The notes: generated by a model not told the origin, from the sequence alone. Positions 1 through 14,593 are shown, counted from the first letter of the stretch. The stretch is 64,000 bases of DNA from Papaver somniferum (GCF_003573695.1 NC_039358.1:195276418-195340417); one strand, 5' to 3'. Program-made: numbers and translations.

Positions 1-1642
1 GTGTAGACTTTTTTGAGTTAACGTATATAAAATTCAACATTTTTATGAACTCTTTCTTTTTGTGTTGGCTTTGTCTTTCTTTTTGATTCAAGATAGAAAA
101 TTTGTTAGGATTTGGATTAGTTCTGCATGGTCTTTCATCCTTCTTCTATTGTGAAATTTGACTTCCTTCATATTTTCTTGAATCAACGTACATAGAAATG
201 CAATTTTTACTAGACGTATTGCCTTAGAACATATTAATTGTAATTACAATACATTTTTCAAACTTTTTCTGTTAAAGATGAGTTTATCTAGTTTACAATT
301 TAGTCTCAGAAATCAATTTCCGACTTATAACGAAATGTGTAGACTTTTTTGAGTTAACGTATATAAATTCAACATTTTTATGAACTCTTTCTTTTTGTGT
401 TGGCTTTGTCTTTCTATTTGATTCAAGATAGATGAAATTTGTTAGGATTTGGATTAGTTCTGCATGGTCTTTCATCCTTCTTCTATTGTGAAATTTGACT
501 TCCTTCATATTTTCTTGAATCAACGTACATAGAAATGCAATTTTTAGACGTATTGCCTTAGAACATATTAATTGTAATTACAATACATTTTTCAAACTTT
601 TTCTGTTAAAGATGAGTTTATCTAGTTTACAATTTAGTCTCAGAAATCAATTTCCGACTTATAACGAAATGTAGACTTTTTTGAGTTAACGTATATAAAA
701 TTCAACATTTTTATGAACTCTTTCTTTTGTGTTGGCTTTGTCTTTCTATTTGATTCAAGATAGATGAAATTTGTTAGGATTTGGATTAGTTCTGCATGGT
801 CTTTCATCCTCTTCTTCTATTGTGAAATTTGACTTCCTTCATATTTTCTTGAATCAACGTACATAGAAATGCAATTTTTACTAGACGTATTGCCTTAGAA
901 CATATTAATTGTAATTACAATACATTTTTCAAACTTTTTCTGTTAAAGATGAGTTTATCTAGTTTACAATTTAGTCTCAGAAATCAATTTCCGACTTATA
1001 ACGAAATGTGTAGACTTTTTTGAGTTATGTATAAAATTCAACATTTTTATGAACTCTTTCTTTTTTGTTGGTTGTTTGTCTATTTGATTCAAGATAGATG
1101 AAATTTGTTAGGATTTGGATTAGTTCTGCATGGTCTTTCATCCTTCTTCTATTGTGAAATTTGACTTCCTTCATATTTTCTTGAATCAACGTACATAGAA
1201 ATGCAATTTTTACTAGACGTATTGCCTTAGAACATATTAATTGTAATTACAATACATTTTTCAAACTTTTTCTGTTAAAGATGAGTTTATCTAGTTTACA
1301 ATTTAGTCTCAGAAATCAATTTCCGACTTATAACGAAGTGTAGACTTTTTTGAGTTAACGTATATAAAATTCAACATTTTTATGAACTCTTTCTTTTGTG
1401 TTGGCTTTGTCTTTCTATTTGATTCAAGATAGATGAAATTTGTTAGGATTTGGATTAGTTCTGCATGGTCTTTCATCCTTCTTCTATTGTGAAATTTGAC
1501 TTCCTTCATATTTTCTTGAATCAACGTACATAGAAATGCAATTTTTACTAGACGTATTGCCTTAGAACATATTAATTGTAATTACAATACATTTTTCAAA
1601 CTTTTTCTGTTAAAGATGAGTTTATCTAGTTTACAATTTAGT
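1..1642. repeat. Units 1-5, near-identical units with small deletions
   Basis: Starts are at 1, 337, 671, 1008 and 1338, with lengths 336, 334, 337, 330 and 305. The five copies are very alike, all with 'ccgacttataacgaa' ends and 'agttctgcatgg'. They are shortened by small losses: 'gt' missing at 670, several bases lost around 1027 and 1066-1080, and a 33-bp loss at the end of unit 5. The first unit also reads 'gatagaaaatttg' instead of 'gatagatgaaatttg'. So many small indels in otherwise alike neighbours is unusual for this array and could partly be consensus error. Confidence 0.9.
1338..1642. repeat. 305-bp unit with 33-bp end deletion
   Basis: The unit runs normally to 'acaatttag' and then jumps to 'tgtgtagag' of the next unit, losing the segment that usually reads 'tctcagaaatc...ataacgaaa'. 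The same junction occurs at the end of the unit 4891-5196, and the units that follow both junctions share 'gagttttttgagttaacg' and 'tatattaaattc'. A single deletion copied to two places is more likely than two independent events. Confidence 0.85.
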
Positions 1643-3671
1643 GTGTAGAGTTTTTTGAGTTAACGTATATTAAATTCAACATTTTTATGAACTCTTTTTT
1701 TTTTGTGTTGGCTTTGTCTTTCTATTTGATTCAAGATAGATGATATTTGTTAGAATTTGAATTAGTTATGCATGGTCTTTCATCCTTCTTCTATTGTGAA
1801 ATTTGACTTCCTTCATATTTTCTTGAATCAACGTACATAAAAATGCAATTTTTTCTAGACGTATTGCCTTAGAACATATTAACTGTAATTACAATACATT
1901 TTTCAAACTTTTTCTGTTAAAGATGAGTTTATCTAGTTTACAATTTAGTCTCAAAAATCAATTTCCGACTTATAACGAAATGTGTAGACTTTTTTGAGTT
2001 AATGTATATAAAATTCAACATTTATTATGAATTCTTTCATTTTGTGTTGGCTTTGTGTTTCTATCTGATTCAAGATAGAAAAATTGGTTAGGATTTGGAT
2101 TAGTTTTGCATGGTCTTTCATCCTTCTTCTATTGTAAAATTTGACTTCCTTTATATTTTCTTGAATCAACGTACATAGAAATGCAATTTTTACTAGACGT
2201 ATTGCCGTAGAACATATTAATTGTAATTACAATACATTTTTCAAACTTTTTCTGTTAAAGATGAGTTTATCTAGTTTACAATTTAGTCTAATAAATCAAT
2301 TTCAGATGTATAACGCAGTGTGTATAGTTTTTTGAGTTAATGTATATTAAATTCAACATTTTTATGCACTCTTTCTTTTTGTGTTGGCTTTGTCTTTCTA
2401 TTTGATTCAAGATAGATGAAATTTGTTAGGATTTGAATTAGTTTTGCATGGTCTTTCATCCTTCTTTTATTGTGAAATTTAACTTCCTTCATATTTTCTT
2501 GAATCAACGTACATAAAAATGCAGATTTTACTAGACGTATTGCCTTAGAACATATTAATTGTAATTACAATACATTTTTCAAACTTTTTCTGTTAAAGAT
2601 GAGTTTATCTAGTTTACAATTTAGTCTCAGAAATCAATTTCCGATGTATAACGAAGTGTGTATACTTTTTTGAGTTAACATATATAAGATTCAACATTTT
2701 TATGAACTCTTTCTTTTTGTGTTTTCTTTGTCTTTCTATTTGATTCAAGATAGATGAAATTTGTTAGGATTTGGATTAGTTCTTCATGGTCATTCATCCT
2801 TATTCTATTGTGAAATTTGACTTCCTTCATATTTTCTTGAAACAACGTACATAGAAAAGCAATTTTTACTAGACGTAATGCCTTAGAACATATTCTTTGT
2901 GATTACAATACATTTTTCAAACTTTTTCAGTTAAAGATGAGTTTATCTAGTTTACAATTTAGTCTCCGAAATCAATTTCCGATGTATAGCGAAGTGTGTA
3001 GACTTTTTTGAGTTAACGTATATAACATTCAACATTTTTATGAACTCTTTCTTTTTGTGTTGGCTTTGTCATTCTATTTGATTCAAGATAGATGAAATTT
3101 GTTAGGATTTGGATTAGTTCTTCATGGTCTTTCATCCTTGTTCTATTGTGAAATTTAACTTCCTTCATACTTTCTTGAATCAACGTACATAAAAATGCAA
3201 TTTTTACTAGACGTACTGCCTTAGAACATATTAATTGTAATTACAATACATTTTTAAAACTTTTTCTGTTAAAGATGACTTTTTCTAGTTTACAATTTAG
3301 TCTCAGAAATCAATTCCCGACTTATAAAGAAATGTGTAGACTTTTTTGAGTTAACGTATGTAACATTCAACATTTTTATGAACTCTTTCTTTTTGTGTTG
3401 GCTTTGTCTTTCTATTTGATTCAAGATATATGAAATTTGTTAGGATTTGGATTAGTTCTGCATGGTCTTTCATCCTTCTTCTATTGTGAAATTTGACTTC
3501 CTTCATATTCTCTTGAATCAACGTACATAGAAATGCAATTTTTACTAGATGTATTGCCTTAGAAAATATTAATTGTAATTACCATACATTTTTCAAACTT
3601 TTTATGTTAAAGATGAGTTTATCTAGTTTACAATTTAGTCTCAGAAATCAATTTACGACTTATAACGAAGT

Positions 3672-3875
3672 GTGTAGACTTTTTTGAGTTAACGTATATA
3701 ACATTCAACATTTTTATGAACTCTTTCTTTTTGTGTTGGCTTTGTGTTTCTATCTGATTCAAGATAGAAGAAATTGGTTAATATTTGGATTAATTCTGCA
3801 TGGTCTTCTGTTAAAGATGAGTTTATCTAGTTTACAATTTAGTCTCAGAAATCAATTTCTGACTTATAACGAAGT
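3672..3875. repeat. Truncated 204-bp unit, 134-bp internal deletion
   Basis: The sequence passes from 'tctgcatggtctt' directly into 'ctgttaaagatgag', removing unit positions of about 137-270, which include most of the conserved middle segment and the palindrome. A few pyrimidines shared at the junction would allow a short-homology join. It is the largest deletion in the window and I see no second copy. Confidence 0.9.
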
Positions 3876-4890
3876 GTATAGACATTTTTGAGTTAACGTA
3901 TATAAAATTCAACATTTTTATGAACTCTTTCTTTTTGTGTTGGCTTTGTCTTTCTATTTGATTCAAGATATATGAAATTTGTTAGGTGTTGGATTAGTTC
4001 TGCATGGTCTTTCATCCTTCTTTTATTGTGAAATTTGACTTCCTTCATATTTTCTTGAATCATCGTACATAGAAATGCAATTTTTACTAGATGTATTGCC
4101 TTAGAACATATCAACTATAATTACAATAGATTTTTCAAACTTTTTCTGTTAAAGATGAGTTTATCTAGTTTACAATTTAGTCTCAGAAATCAATTTCCGA
4201 CTTATAACGAAATGTGTAGACTTTTTTGAGTTAACGTATATAAAATTCAACATTTATTATGAACTCTTTCTTTTTGTGTTGGCTTTGTGTTTGTATCTGA
4301 TTCAAGATAGAAGAAATTGGTTAGGATTTGGATTAGTTTTGCATGGTCTTTCATCCTTCTTCTATTGTGAAATTTGACTTCCGTCATATTTTCTTGAATC
4401 AACGTACATAGAAATGCAATTTTTACTAGACGTATTGCCTTAGAACAAATTAATTTTAATTACAATAAATTTTTCAAACTTTTTCTGTTACAGATGAGTT
4501 TATCTAGTTTACAATTTAGTCTCAGAAATCAATTTCCGACTTATAACGAAGTGTGTAGACTTTTTTGAGTTAACGTATATAACATTCAACATTTTTATGA
4601 ACTCTTTCTTTTTGTGTTGGCTTTATATTTCTATTTGATTCAAGATAGAAGAAATTTGTTAGGATTTGGATTAGTTCTGCATGGTCATTCATCCTTCTTC
4701 TATTGTGAAATTTGACTTCCTTCATATTTTCTTGAATCAACGTACATAGAAATGCAATTTTTACTAGACATATTGCCTTAGAACATATTAATTGTAATTA
4801 CAATACATTTTTCAAACTTTTTCTGTTAAAGATGAGTTTATCTAGTTTACAATTTAGTCTCAGAAATCAATTTCGGACTTATAACGAAGT

Positions 4891-5196
4891 GTATAGACAT
4901 TTTTGAGTTAACTTATATAAAATTCAACATTTTTATGAACTCTTTCTTTTTGTGTTGGCTTTGTCTTTCTATTTGTTTCAAGATAGATGAAATTTGTTAG
5001 GTGTTGGATTAGTTCTTCATGGTCTTTCATCCTTCTTTTATTGTGAAATTTGACTTCCTTCATATTTTCTTGAATCATCGTACATAGAAATGCAATTTTT
5101 ATTAGACGTATTGCCTTAGAACATATTACTTGTAATTAAAATACATTTTTCAAACTTTTTCTGTTAAAGATGAGTTTATCTAGTTTACAATTTAGT
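4891..5196. repeat. 306-bp unit with the same end deletion as 1338-1642
   Basis: The unit ends in 'acaatttag' joined directly to 'tgtgttgag', the same breakpoint as at 1641. The next unit (5197-5533) has the 'tatattaaattc' form with a long T run after 'gaactc', again matching the unit at 1643. This supports copying of one ancestral deletion across about ten units. Confidence 0.85.
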
Positions 5197-8100
5197 GTGT
5201 TGAGTTTTTTGAGTTAACGTATATTAAATTCAACATTTTTATGAACTCTTTTTTTTGTGTTGGATTTGTCTTTCTATTTGATTCAAGATAGATGAAATTT
5301 GTTAGAATTTGAATTAGTTCTGAATAGTCTTTCATCCTTCTTCTGTTGTGAAATTTGACTTCCTTCATATTTTCTTGAATCAACGTACATAAAAATGCAA
5401 TTTTTACTAGATGTATTGCCTTAGAACATATTAACTGTAATTACAATACATTTTTCAAACTTTTTCTGTTAAAGATGAGTTTATCTAGTTTACAATTTAG
5501 TCTCGGAAATCAATTTCCAACTTATAACGAAATGTGTAGACTTTTTTTAGTTAACGTATATAAAATTCAACATTTATTATGAACTCTTTCTTTTTGTGTC
5601 GGCTTTGTGTTTGTATCTGATTTAAGATAGAAGAAATTGGTTAGGATTTGGATTAGTTTTGCATGGTCTTTCATCCTTCTTCTATTGTGAAATTTGACTT
5701 CCTTCATATTTTCTTGAATCAACGTACATAGAAATGCAATTTTTACTATACTATTGCCTTAGAACAAATTAATTGTAATTACGATAGATTTTTCAAACTT
5801 TTTGTGTTAAAGATGAGTTTATCTAGTTTACAATTTAGTCTCAGAAATCAATTTCCGATGTATAACGCAGTGTGTATAGTTGTTTGAGTTAATGTATATT
5901 AAATTCAACATTTTTATGAACTCTTTCTTTTTGTGTTGGCTTTGTCTTTCTATCTGATTCAAGATAGATGAAATTTGTTAGGATTTGGATTAGTTCTGCA
6001 TGGTCTTTCATCCTTCTTCTATTGTGAAATTTGACTTCCTTCATATTTTCTTGAATCAACGTACATAAAAATGCAATTTTTACTAGATGTATTGCCTTAG
6101 AACATATTAACTGTAATTACAATACATTTTTCAAACTTTTTCTGTTAAAGATGAGTTTATCTAGTTTACAATTTAGTCTCAGAAATCAATTTCCGACTTA
6201 TAACGAAATGTGTAGACTTTTTTGAGTTAACGTATATAAAATTCAACATTTATTATGAACTCTTTCTTTTTGTGTCGGCTTTGTGTTTGTATCTGATTTA
6301 AGATAGAAGAAATTGGTTAGGATTTGGATTAGTTTTGCATGGTCTTTCATCCTTCTTCTTTTGTGAAATTTGACTTCCTTTATATTTTCTTGAATCAACG
6401 TACATAGAAATGCAATTTTTACTAGATGTATTGCCTTTGAACATATTAATTGTAATTACAATACATTTTTCAAACTTTTTCTGTTAAAGATGAGTTTATC
6501 TAGATTACAATTTAGTCTCAGAAATCAATTTCAGATGTATAACGCAGTGTGTATAGTTTTTTGAGTTAATGTATATTAAATTCAACATTTTTATGAACTC
6601 TTTCTTTTTGTGTTGGCTTTGTCTTTCTATTTGATTCAAGATAGGTTAAATTTGTTAGGATTTGGATTAGTTCTGCATGGTCTTTCATCCATCTTCTATT
6701 GTAAAATTTGACTTCCTTCATATTTTCTTGAATCAACGTACATAAAAATGCAATTTTTACTAGACGTATTGCCTTAGAACATATTAATTGTAATTACAAT
6801 ACATTTTTCAAACTTTTTCTGTTAAAGATGAGTTTATCTAGTTTACAATTTAGTCTCAGAAATCAATTTCTGACTTATAACAAAGTGTATAGACATTTTT
6901 CAGTTAACGTATACAAAATTCAACATTTTTATGAACTCTTTCTTTTTATGTTGGCTTTGTCTTTCTATTTGATTCAACATAGATGAAATTTGTTAGGATT
7001 TGAATTAGTTTTGCATGGTCTTTCATCCTTCTTCTATTGTGAAATTTGACTTCCTTCATATTTTCTTGAATCAACGTACATAGAAATGCAATTTTTACTA
7101 GACGTATTGCCTTAGAACATATTAATTGTAATTACAATATATTTTTCAAACTTTTTCTGTTGAAGATGAGTTTATCTAGTTTACAATTTAGTCACAGAAA
7201 TCAATTTCAGATGTATAACGCAGTGTGTAGAGTTTTTTGAGTTAATGTATATTAAATTCAACATTTTTATGAACTCTTTCTTTTTGTGTTGGCTTTGTCT
7301 TTCTATTTGATTCAAGATAGATGAAATTTGTTAGGATTTGAATTAGTTCTGCATGGTCTTTCATCCCTCTTCTATTGTGAAATTTGACTTCCTTCATATT
7401 TTCTTGAATCAACATACAGAGAAATGCAATTTTTACTAGACGTATTGCCTTAGAACATATTAATTGTAATTAGAATACATTTTTCAAACTTTTTCTGTTA
7501 AAGATGAGTTTATCTAGTTTACAATTTAGTCACAGAAATCAATTTTAGATGTATAACGCAGTGTGTAGACTTTTTTGAGTTAATGTATATTAAATTCGAC
7601 ATTTTTATGAACTCTTTCTTTTTGTGTTGGCTTTGTCTTTCTATTTGATTCAAGATAAATGAAATTTTTTAGATTTTGAATTAGTTCTGCATGGTCTTTC
7701 ATCCTTTTTCTATTGTGAAATTTGACTTCCTTCATATTTTCTTGAATCAACGTACATAAAAATGCAATTTTTACTAGACGTATTGCCTTAGAACATATTA
7801 ATTGTAATTACAATTTTCAAACTTTTTCTGTTAAAGATGAGTTTATCTAGTTTACAATTTAGTCTCAGAAATCAATTTCAGATGTATAACATAGTGTGTA
7901 GAGTTTTTTGAGTTAATGTATATTAAAATCAACATTTTTATGAACTCTTTCTTTTTGTGTTGGCTTTTTATTTCTATTTGATTCAAGATAGATGAAATTT
8001 GTTAGGATTTGAATTAGTTCTGCATGGTCTTTCTTCCTTCTTCTATTGTGAAATTTGACTTCCTTCATATTTTCTTGAATCAACGTTCATAAAAATGCAA

Positions 8101-11100
8101 TTTTTACTAGTCGTATTGCCTTAGAACATATTGATTGTAATTACAATACATTTTTCAAACTTTTTCTGTTAAAGATGAGTTTATGTAGTTTACAATTTAG
8201 TCTCAGAAATAAATTTCCGACTTATAATGAAATGTGTAGACTTTTTTGAGTTAACGTATATAAAATTCAACATTTTTATGAACTCTTTATTTTTGTGTTG
8301 GCTTTGTGTTTATATCTGATTCAAGATAGAAGGAATTGGTTAGGATTTGGATTAGTTCTGCATTGTCTTTCATCCTTCTTCTATTGTGAAATTTGACTTC
8401 CTTCATATTTTCTTGAATCAACGTACAAAGAAATGCAATTTTTACTAGACGTATTGCCTTAGAACATATTAATTGTAATTACAATTTTCAAACTTTTTCT
8501 GTTAAAGATGAGTTTATCTAGTTTACAATTTAGTCTCAGAAATCAATTTCAGATGTATAACACAGTGTGTAGAGTTTTTTGAGTTAATGTATATTAAATT
8601 CAACATTTTTATGAACTCTTTCTTTTTGTGTTGGCTTTTTATTTCTATTTGATTCAAGATAGATGAAAATTGTTAGGATTTGAATTAGTTCTGCATGGTC
8701 TTTCATCCTTCTTCTATTGTGAAATTTGACTTCCTTCATATTTTCTTGAATCAACGTACATAGAAATGCAATTTTTACTAGACGTATTGCCTTAGAACAT
8801 ATTAATTGTAATTACAATATATTTTTCAAACTTTTTCTGTTAAAAATGAGTATATCTAGTTTACAATTTAGTCTCAGAAATCAATTTCCGACTTATAACA
8901 AAATGTGTAGACTTTTTTGAGTTAACGTATATAAAATTCAACATTTTTATGAACTCTTTCTTTTTTTGTTGGCTTTGTGTTTCTATCTGATTCAAGATAG
9001 AAGGAATTTGTTAGGATTTGGATTAGTTCTGCATGGTCTTTCATCCTTCTTCTATTGTGAAATTTGACTTCCTTCATATTCTCTTGAATCAAAGTACATA
9101 GAAATGCAATTTTTACTAGACGTATTGCCTTAGAACATATTAATTGTGATTACAATACATTTTTCAAACTTTTTCTGTTAAAATTGAGTTTATCGAGTTT
9201 ACAATTTAGTCTCAATAATCAATTCCCGACTTATAACGAAATGTGTAGACTTTTATGAGTTAACGTATATAACATTCAACATTTTTATGAACTCTTTATT
9301 TTTGTGTTTGCTTTGTATTTCTATTTGATTCAAGATAGATGAAATTTGTTAGGATTTGGATTAGTTCTGCATGGTCTTTCATCCTTCTTCTATTGTGAAA
9401 GTTGACTTGCTTCATATTTTCTTGAATCAACGTACATAGAAATGCAATTTTTACTAGACATATTTCCTTAGAACATATTAATTATGAATACAATAAATTT
9501 TTCAAACTTTTCCTGTTCAAGATGAGTTTATCTAGTTTACAATTTAGTCTCATAAATCTATTTACGACATATAACGAAATGTGTAGACTTTTTTGAGTTA
9601 ACGTATATAAAATTCAACATTTTTATGAACTCTTTCTTTTTGTGTTGGCTTTGTCTTTCTATTTGATTCAAGATAGATGAAATTTGTTAGGATTTGGATT
9701 AGTTCTGCATGGTCTTTCATCCTTCTTCTATTGTGAAATTTGACCTCCTTCATATTTTCTTGAATCAACGTACATAAAAATGCAATTTTTATTAGACGTA
9801 TTGCCTTAGATCATATTAATTGTAATTACAATATATTTTTAAAACTTTTTCTGTTAAAGATGAGTTTATTTAGTTTATAATTTAGTCTCAGAAATCAATT
9901 CCCGACTTATTAAGAAATGTGTAGACTTTTTTGAGTTAACGTATATAACATTCAACATTTTTATGAACTCTTTCTTTTTGTGTTGGCTTTATCTTTCTAT
10001 TTGATTCAAGATAGATGAAATTTGTTAGGATTTGGATTAGTTCTGCATGGTATTTAATCCTTCTTCTATTTTGAAATTTGACTTCCTTCATATTTTCTTG
10101 AATCAACGTACATAAAAATGCAATTTTTACTAGACGTATTGCCTTAGAACATATTAATTGTAATTACAATACATTTTTCAAACTTTTTCTGTTAAAGATG
10201 AGTTTATCTAGTTTACAATTTAGTCTCAGAAATCAATTTCTGGCTTATAACAAAGTGTGTACACTTTTTTCAGTTAACGTATATTAAATTCAACATTTTT
10301 ATGAACTCTTTCTTTTTGTGTTGGCTTTGTGTTTCTATTTTATTCAAGATAGATGAAATTTGTTAGGATTTGAATTAGTTTCGCATGGTCTTTCATCCTT
10401 CTTCTATTGTGAAATTTGACTTCCTTCATGTTTTCTTGAATCAACGTACATAAAAATGCAATTTTTACTAGACGTATTGCCTTAGAACATATTAATTGTA
10501 ATTACAATACATTTTTCAAACTTTTTCTGTTACAGATGAGTTTATCTAGTTTACAATTTAGTCTCAGAAATCAATTTCCGATGTATAACGAAGTGTGTAG
10601 ACTTTTTTGAGTTAACGTATATAACATTCATCATTTTTATGAAATCTTTCTTTTTGTGTTGGCTTTGTCTTTCTATTTGATTCAAGATAGTTGAAATTTG
10701 TAAGGATTTGGATTAGTTCTGCATGGTCTTTCATCATTCTTCTATTGTGAAATTTGACTTCCTTCATATTTTCTTGAATCAACGTACATAGAAATGCAAT
10801 TTTTACAAGACGTATTGCCTTAGAACATATTAATTGTAATTACACTACATTTTTAAAACTTTTTCTGTTAAAGATGAGTTTATCTAGTTTACAATTTAGT
10901 CTCGGAAATCAATTTCAGATGTATAACGCAGTGTGTAGACTTTTTTGAGTTAATGTATATTGAATTCAACATTTTTATGAACTCTTTCTATTTGTGTTGG
11001 CTTTGTCTTTCTATTTGATTCAAGATAGATGAAATTTGTTAGGATTTGGATTAGTTCTGCATGGTCTTTAATCCTTCTTCTATTGTGAAATTTGACTTCC

Positions 11101-14100
11101 TTCATATTTTCTTGAATCAACGTACATAAAAATGCAATTTTTACTAGACGTATTGCCTTAGAACATATTGATTGTAATTACAATACATTTTTCAAACTTT
11201 TTCTGGTAAAGATGAGTTTATCTAGTTTACAATTTAGTCTCAGAAATCAATTTCCGACTTACAACGAAATGTGTAGACTTTTTTGAGTTAACGTATATAA
11301 AATTCAACATTTTTATGAACTCTTTCTTTTTGTGTTGGCTTTGTGTTTATATTTGATTCAAGATAGAAGGAATTGGTTAGGATTTGGATTAGTTCTGCAT
11401 GGTCTTTCATCCTTCTTCTATTGTGAAATTTGACTTCCTTCATATTTTCTTGAATCAACGTACATAGAAATGCAATTTTTACTAGACGTATTGCCTTAGA
11501 ACATATTAATTGTAATTACAATACATTTTTCAAAATTTTTCTGTTAAAGATGAGTTATTTAGTATACAACTTAGTCTCAGAAATCAATTTCAGATGTATA
11601 ACACAGTGTGTAGACTTTTTTGAGTTAACGTATATAAAATTCAACATTTTTATGAACTCTTTCTTTTTGTGTTGGCTTTGTCTTTCTATTTGATTCAAGA
11701 TAGATGAAATTTGTTAGGTGTTGGATTAGTTCTGCATGGTCTTTCATCCTTCTTCTATTGTGAAATTTGACTTCCTTCATATTCTCTTGAATCAAAGTAC
11801 ATAGAAATGCAATTTTTACTAGACGTATTGCCTTAGAACATATTAATTGTGATTACAATACATTTTTCAAACTTTTTCTGTTAAAATTGAGTTTATCTAG
11901 TTTACAATTTCGTCTCAGAAATCAATTCCCGACTTATAAAGAAATGTGTAGACTTTTTTGAGTTAACGTATATAACATTCAACATTTTTATGAACTCTTT
12001 CTTTTTGTGTTGGCTTTGTGTTTCTATTTGATTTAAGATAGATGAAATTTGTTAGGATTTGGATTAGTTCTGCATGGTCTTTCATCCTTCTTCTATTGTG
12101 AAATTTGACTTCCTTCATATTTTCTTGAATCAACGTACATTGAAATGCAATTTTTACTAGACGTATTGCCTTAGAACATATTAATTGTAATTACAATAAA
12201 TTTTTCAAACTTTTTCTGTTAAAGATGAGTTTATCTAGTTTACAATTTAGTCTCAGAAATCAATTTCAGATGTATAACGCAGTGTGTAGACTTTTTTGAG
12301 TTAATGTATATTAAATTCAACATTTTTATGAACTCTTTCTTTTTGTGTTGGCTTTGTCTTTCTATTTGATTCAAGATAGATGAAATTTGTTAGGATTTGG
12401 ATTAGTTATGCATGGTCTTTAATCCTTCTTCTATTGTGAAATTTGAATTCCTTCATATTTTCTTGAATCAACGTACATAAAAATGCAATTTTTACTAGAC
12501 GTATTGCCTTAGAACATATTGATTGTAATTACAATACATTTTTCAAACTTTTTCTGTTAAAGATGAGTTTATCTAGTTTACAATTTAGTCTCAGAAATCA
12601 ATTTCCGACTTACAACGAAATGTGTAGACTTTTTTGAGTTAACGTATATAAAATTCAACATTTTTATGAACTCTTTCTTTTTGTGTTGGCTTTGTGTTTA
12701 TATTTGATTCAAGATAGAAGGAATTGGTTAGGATTTGGATTAGTTCTGCATGGTCTTTCATCCTTCTTCTATTGTGAAATTTGACTTCCTTCATATTTTC
12801 TTGAATCAACGTACATAGAAATGCAATTTTTACTAGACGTATTGCCTTAGAACATATTAAATGTAATTACAATACATTTTTCAAAATTTTTCTGTTAAAA
12901 ATGAGTATATCTAGTTTAAAGTTTAGTCTCAGAAATCAATTTCCGACTTATAACGAAATGTGTAGACTTTTTTGAGTTAACGTATATAAAATTTAACATT
13001 TTTATGAACTCTTTCTTTTTGTGTTGGCTTTGTGTTTCTATCTGATTCAAGATAGAAGAAATTTTTTAGGATTTGGATTAGTTCTGCATGGTCTTTCATC
13101 CTTCTTCTATTGTGAAATTTGACTTCCTTCATATTTTCTTGAATCAACGTACATAAAAATGCATTTTTTACTAGACGTATTGCCTTAGAACATATTAATT
13201 GTAATTACAATACATTTTTCAAAGTTTTTCTTTTAAAGATGAGTATATCTAGTTTACAATTTAGTCTCAGAAATCAATTTCCGACTTATAAAGAAATGTG
13301 TAGACTTTTTTGAGTTAACGTATATAACATTCAACATTTTTATGAACTCTTTCTTTTTGTGTTGGCTTTGTGTTTCTATTTGATTCAAGATAGATGAAAT
13401 TTGTTAGGATTTGGATTAGTTCTGCATGGTCTTTCATCCTTCTTCTATTGTGAAATTTGACTTCCTTCATATTCTCTTGAATCAAAGTACATAGAAATGC
13501 AATTTTTACTAGACGTATTGCCTTAGAACATATTAATTGTGATTACAATACATTTTTCAAACTTTTTCTGTTAAAATTGAGTTTATCTAGTTTACAATTT
13601 CGTCTCAGAAATCAATTCCCGACTTATAAAGAAATGTGTAGACTTTTTTGAGTTAACGTATATAACATTCAACATTTTTATGAACTCTTTCTTTTTGTGT
13701 TGGCTTTGTGTTTCTATTTGATTTAAGATAGATGAAATTTGTTAGGATTTGGATTAGTTCTGCATGGTCTTTCATCCTTCTTCTATTGTGAAATTCGAGT
13801 TCCTTCATATTTTCTTGAATCAACGTACATAGAAATGCAATTTTAACTAGATGTATTGCCTTAGAACATATTAATTGTAATTACAATACATTTTTCAAAC
13901 TTTTTCTGTTAAAAATGAGTATATCTAGTTTACAATTTAGAAATCAATTTCCGACTTATAACGAAATGTGTAGACTTTTTTAAGTTAACGTATATAAAAT
14001 TCAACATTTTTATGAACTCTTTCTTTTTGTGTTGGCTTTGTGTTTCTATCTGATTCAAGATAGAAGAAATTGGTTAGGATTTGGATTAGTTCTGCATGGT

Positions 14101-14304
14101 CTTTTATCCTTCTTCTATTGTGAAATTTTACTTCCTTCATATTTTCTTGAATCAACGTGCATAGAAATGCAATTTTTACTAGACGTATTGCCTTAGAACA
14201 TATTAATTGTAATTACAATACATTTTCAAACTTTTTCTGTTAAAGATGAGTTTATTTAGTTTACAATTTAGTCTCCGAAATCAATTTCAGATGTATAACG
14301 CAGT

Positions 14305-14593
14305 GTGTAGAGTTTTTTGAGTTAGCTTTGTCTTTCTATTTGATTCAAGATAGATAAATTTGTTAGGATTTGAATTAGTTCTGCATGGTCTTTCATCCTT
14401 CTTCTATTGTGAAATTTGACTTCCTTCATATTTTCTTGAATCAACTACATAAAAATGCAATTTTTACTAGACGTATTGCCTTAGAACATATTAAATGTAA
14501 TTACAATACATTTTTCAAAATTTTTCTGTTAAAAATGAGTATATCTAGTTTAAAGTTTAGTCTCAGAAATCAATTTCCGACTTATAACGAAAT
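14305..14593. repeat. 289-bp unit with 47-bp deletion (first of five copies)
   Basis: The unit reads 'gagttttttgagtta' followed directly by 'gctttgtctttc', removing about 47 bp that normally hold the TATA-like string and the 'gaactctttctttttgtg' segment; two further small losses occur ('agataaattt', 'caactacat'). The same junction occurs at 51030, 54699, 58030 and 63580. The copy at 51030 is its closest match, sharing even the small losses. Confidence 0.9.

Larger units (their letters stand above)
1643..10932. repeat. Units 6-33, mixed and divergent part of the array
   Basis: Twenty-eight units alternate between recognisable types: 'ccgacttataacgaaatg' with 'tatataaaa'; 'cagatgtataacgcag' with 'gagttaatgtatatta'; 'ccgatgtataacgaag' with 'tatataacatt'; and units with 'gtgtttctatctgattc'. 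Substitutions private to single copies are commoner here than elsewhere, so this looks like the least recently homogenised stretch. Small shared deletions mark relationships: the loss of 5 bp after the palindrome at about 7815 and again at about 8485 lies two units apart. Units 12 (204 bp) and 16 (306 bp) are strongly shortened. Units 29-31 (9243-10256) match 59852-60865 at an offset of 50609 bp. Confidence 0.9.

Noticed and set aside
110..125. 'ttaggatttggattag' as a telomere-like repeat
   Set aside because: It resembles TTAGG or TTTAGGG only loosely, occurs once per unit and is never in tandem.
293..523. Minus-strand open frames of about 60-77 codons beginning MIQENMKEVKF, recurring dozens of times (for example 17570-17800, 27002-27232, 61848-62081)
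   Set aside because: They are by-products of the repeat. The unit length (338) is not a multiple of three, single-base T indels change the C-terminal half between copies (KERVHKNVEF versus KKEFIKMLNF), most units have the frame broken, and no start context, splice signal or synonymous bias supports coding.
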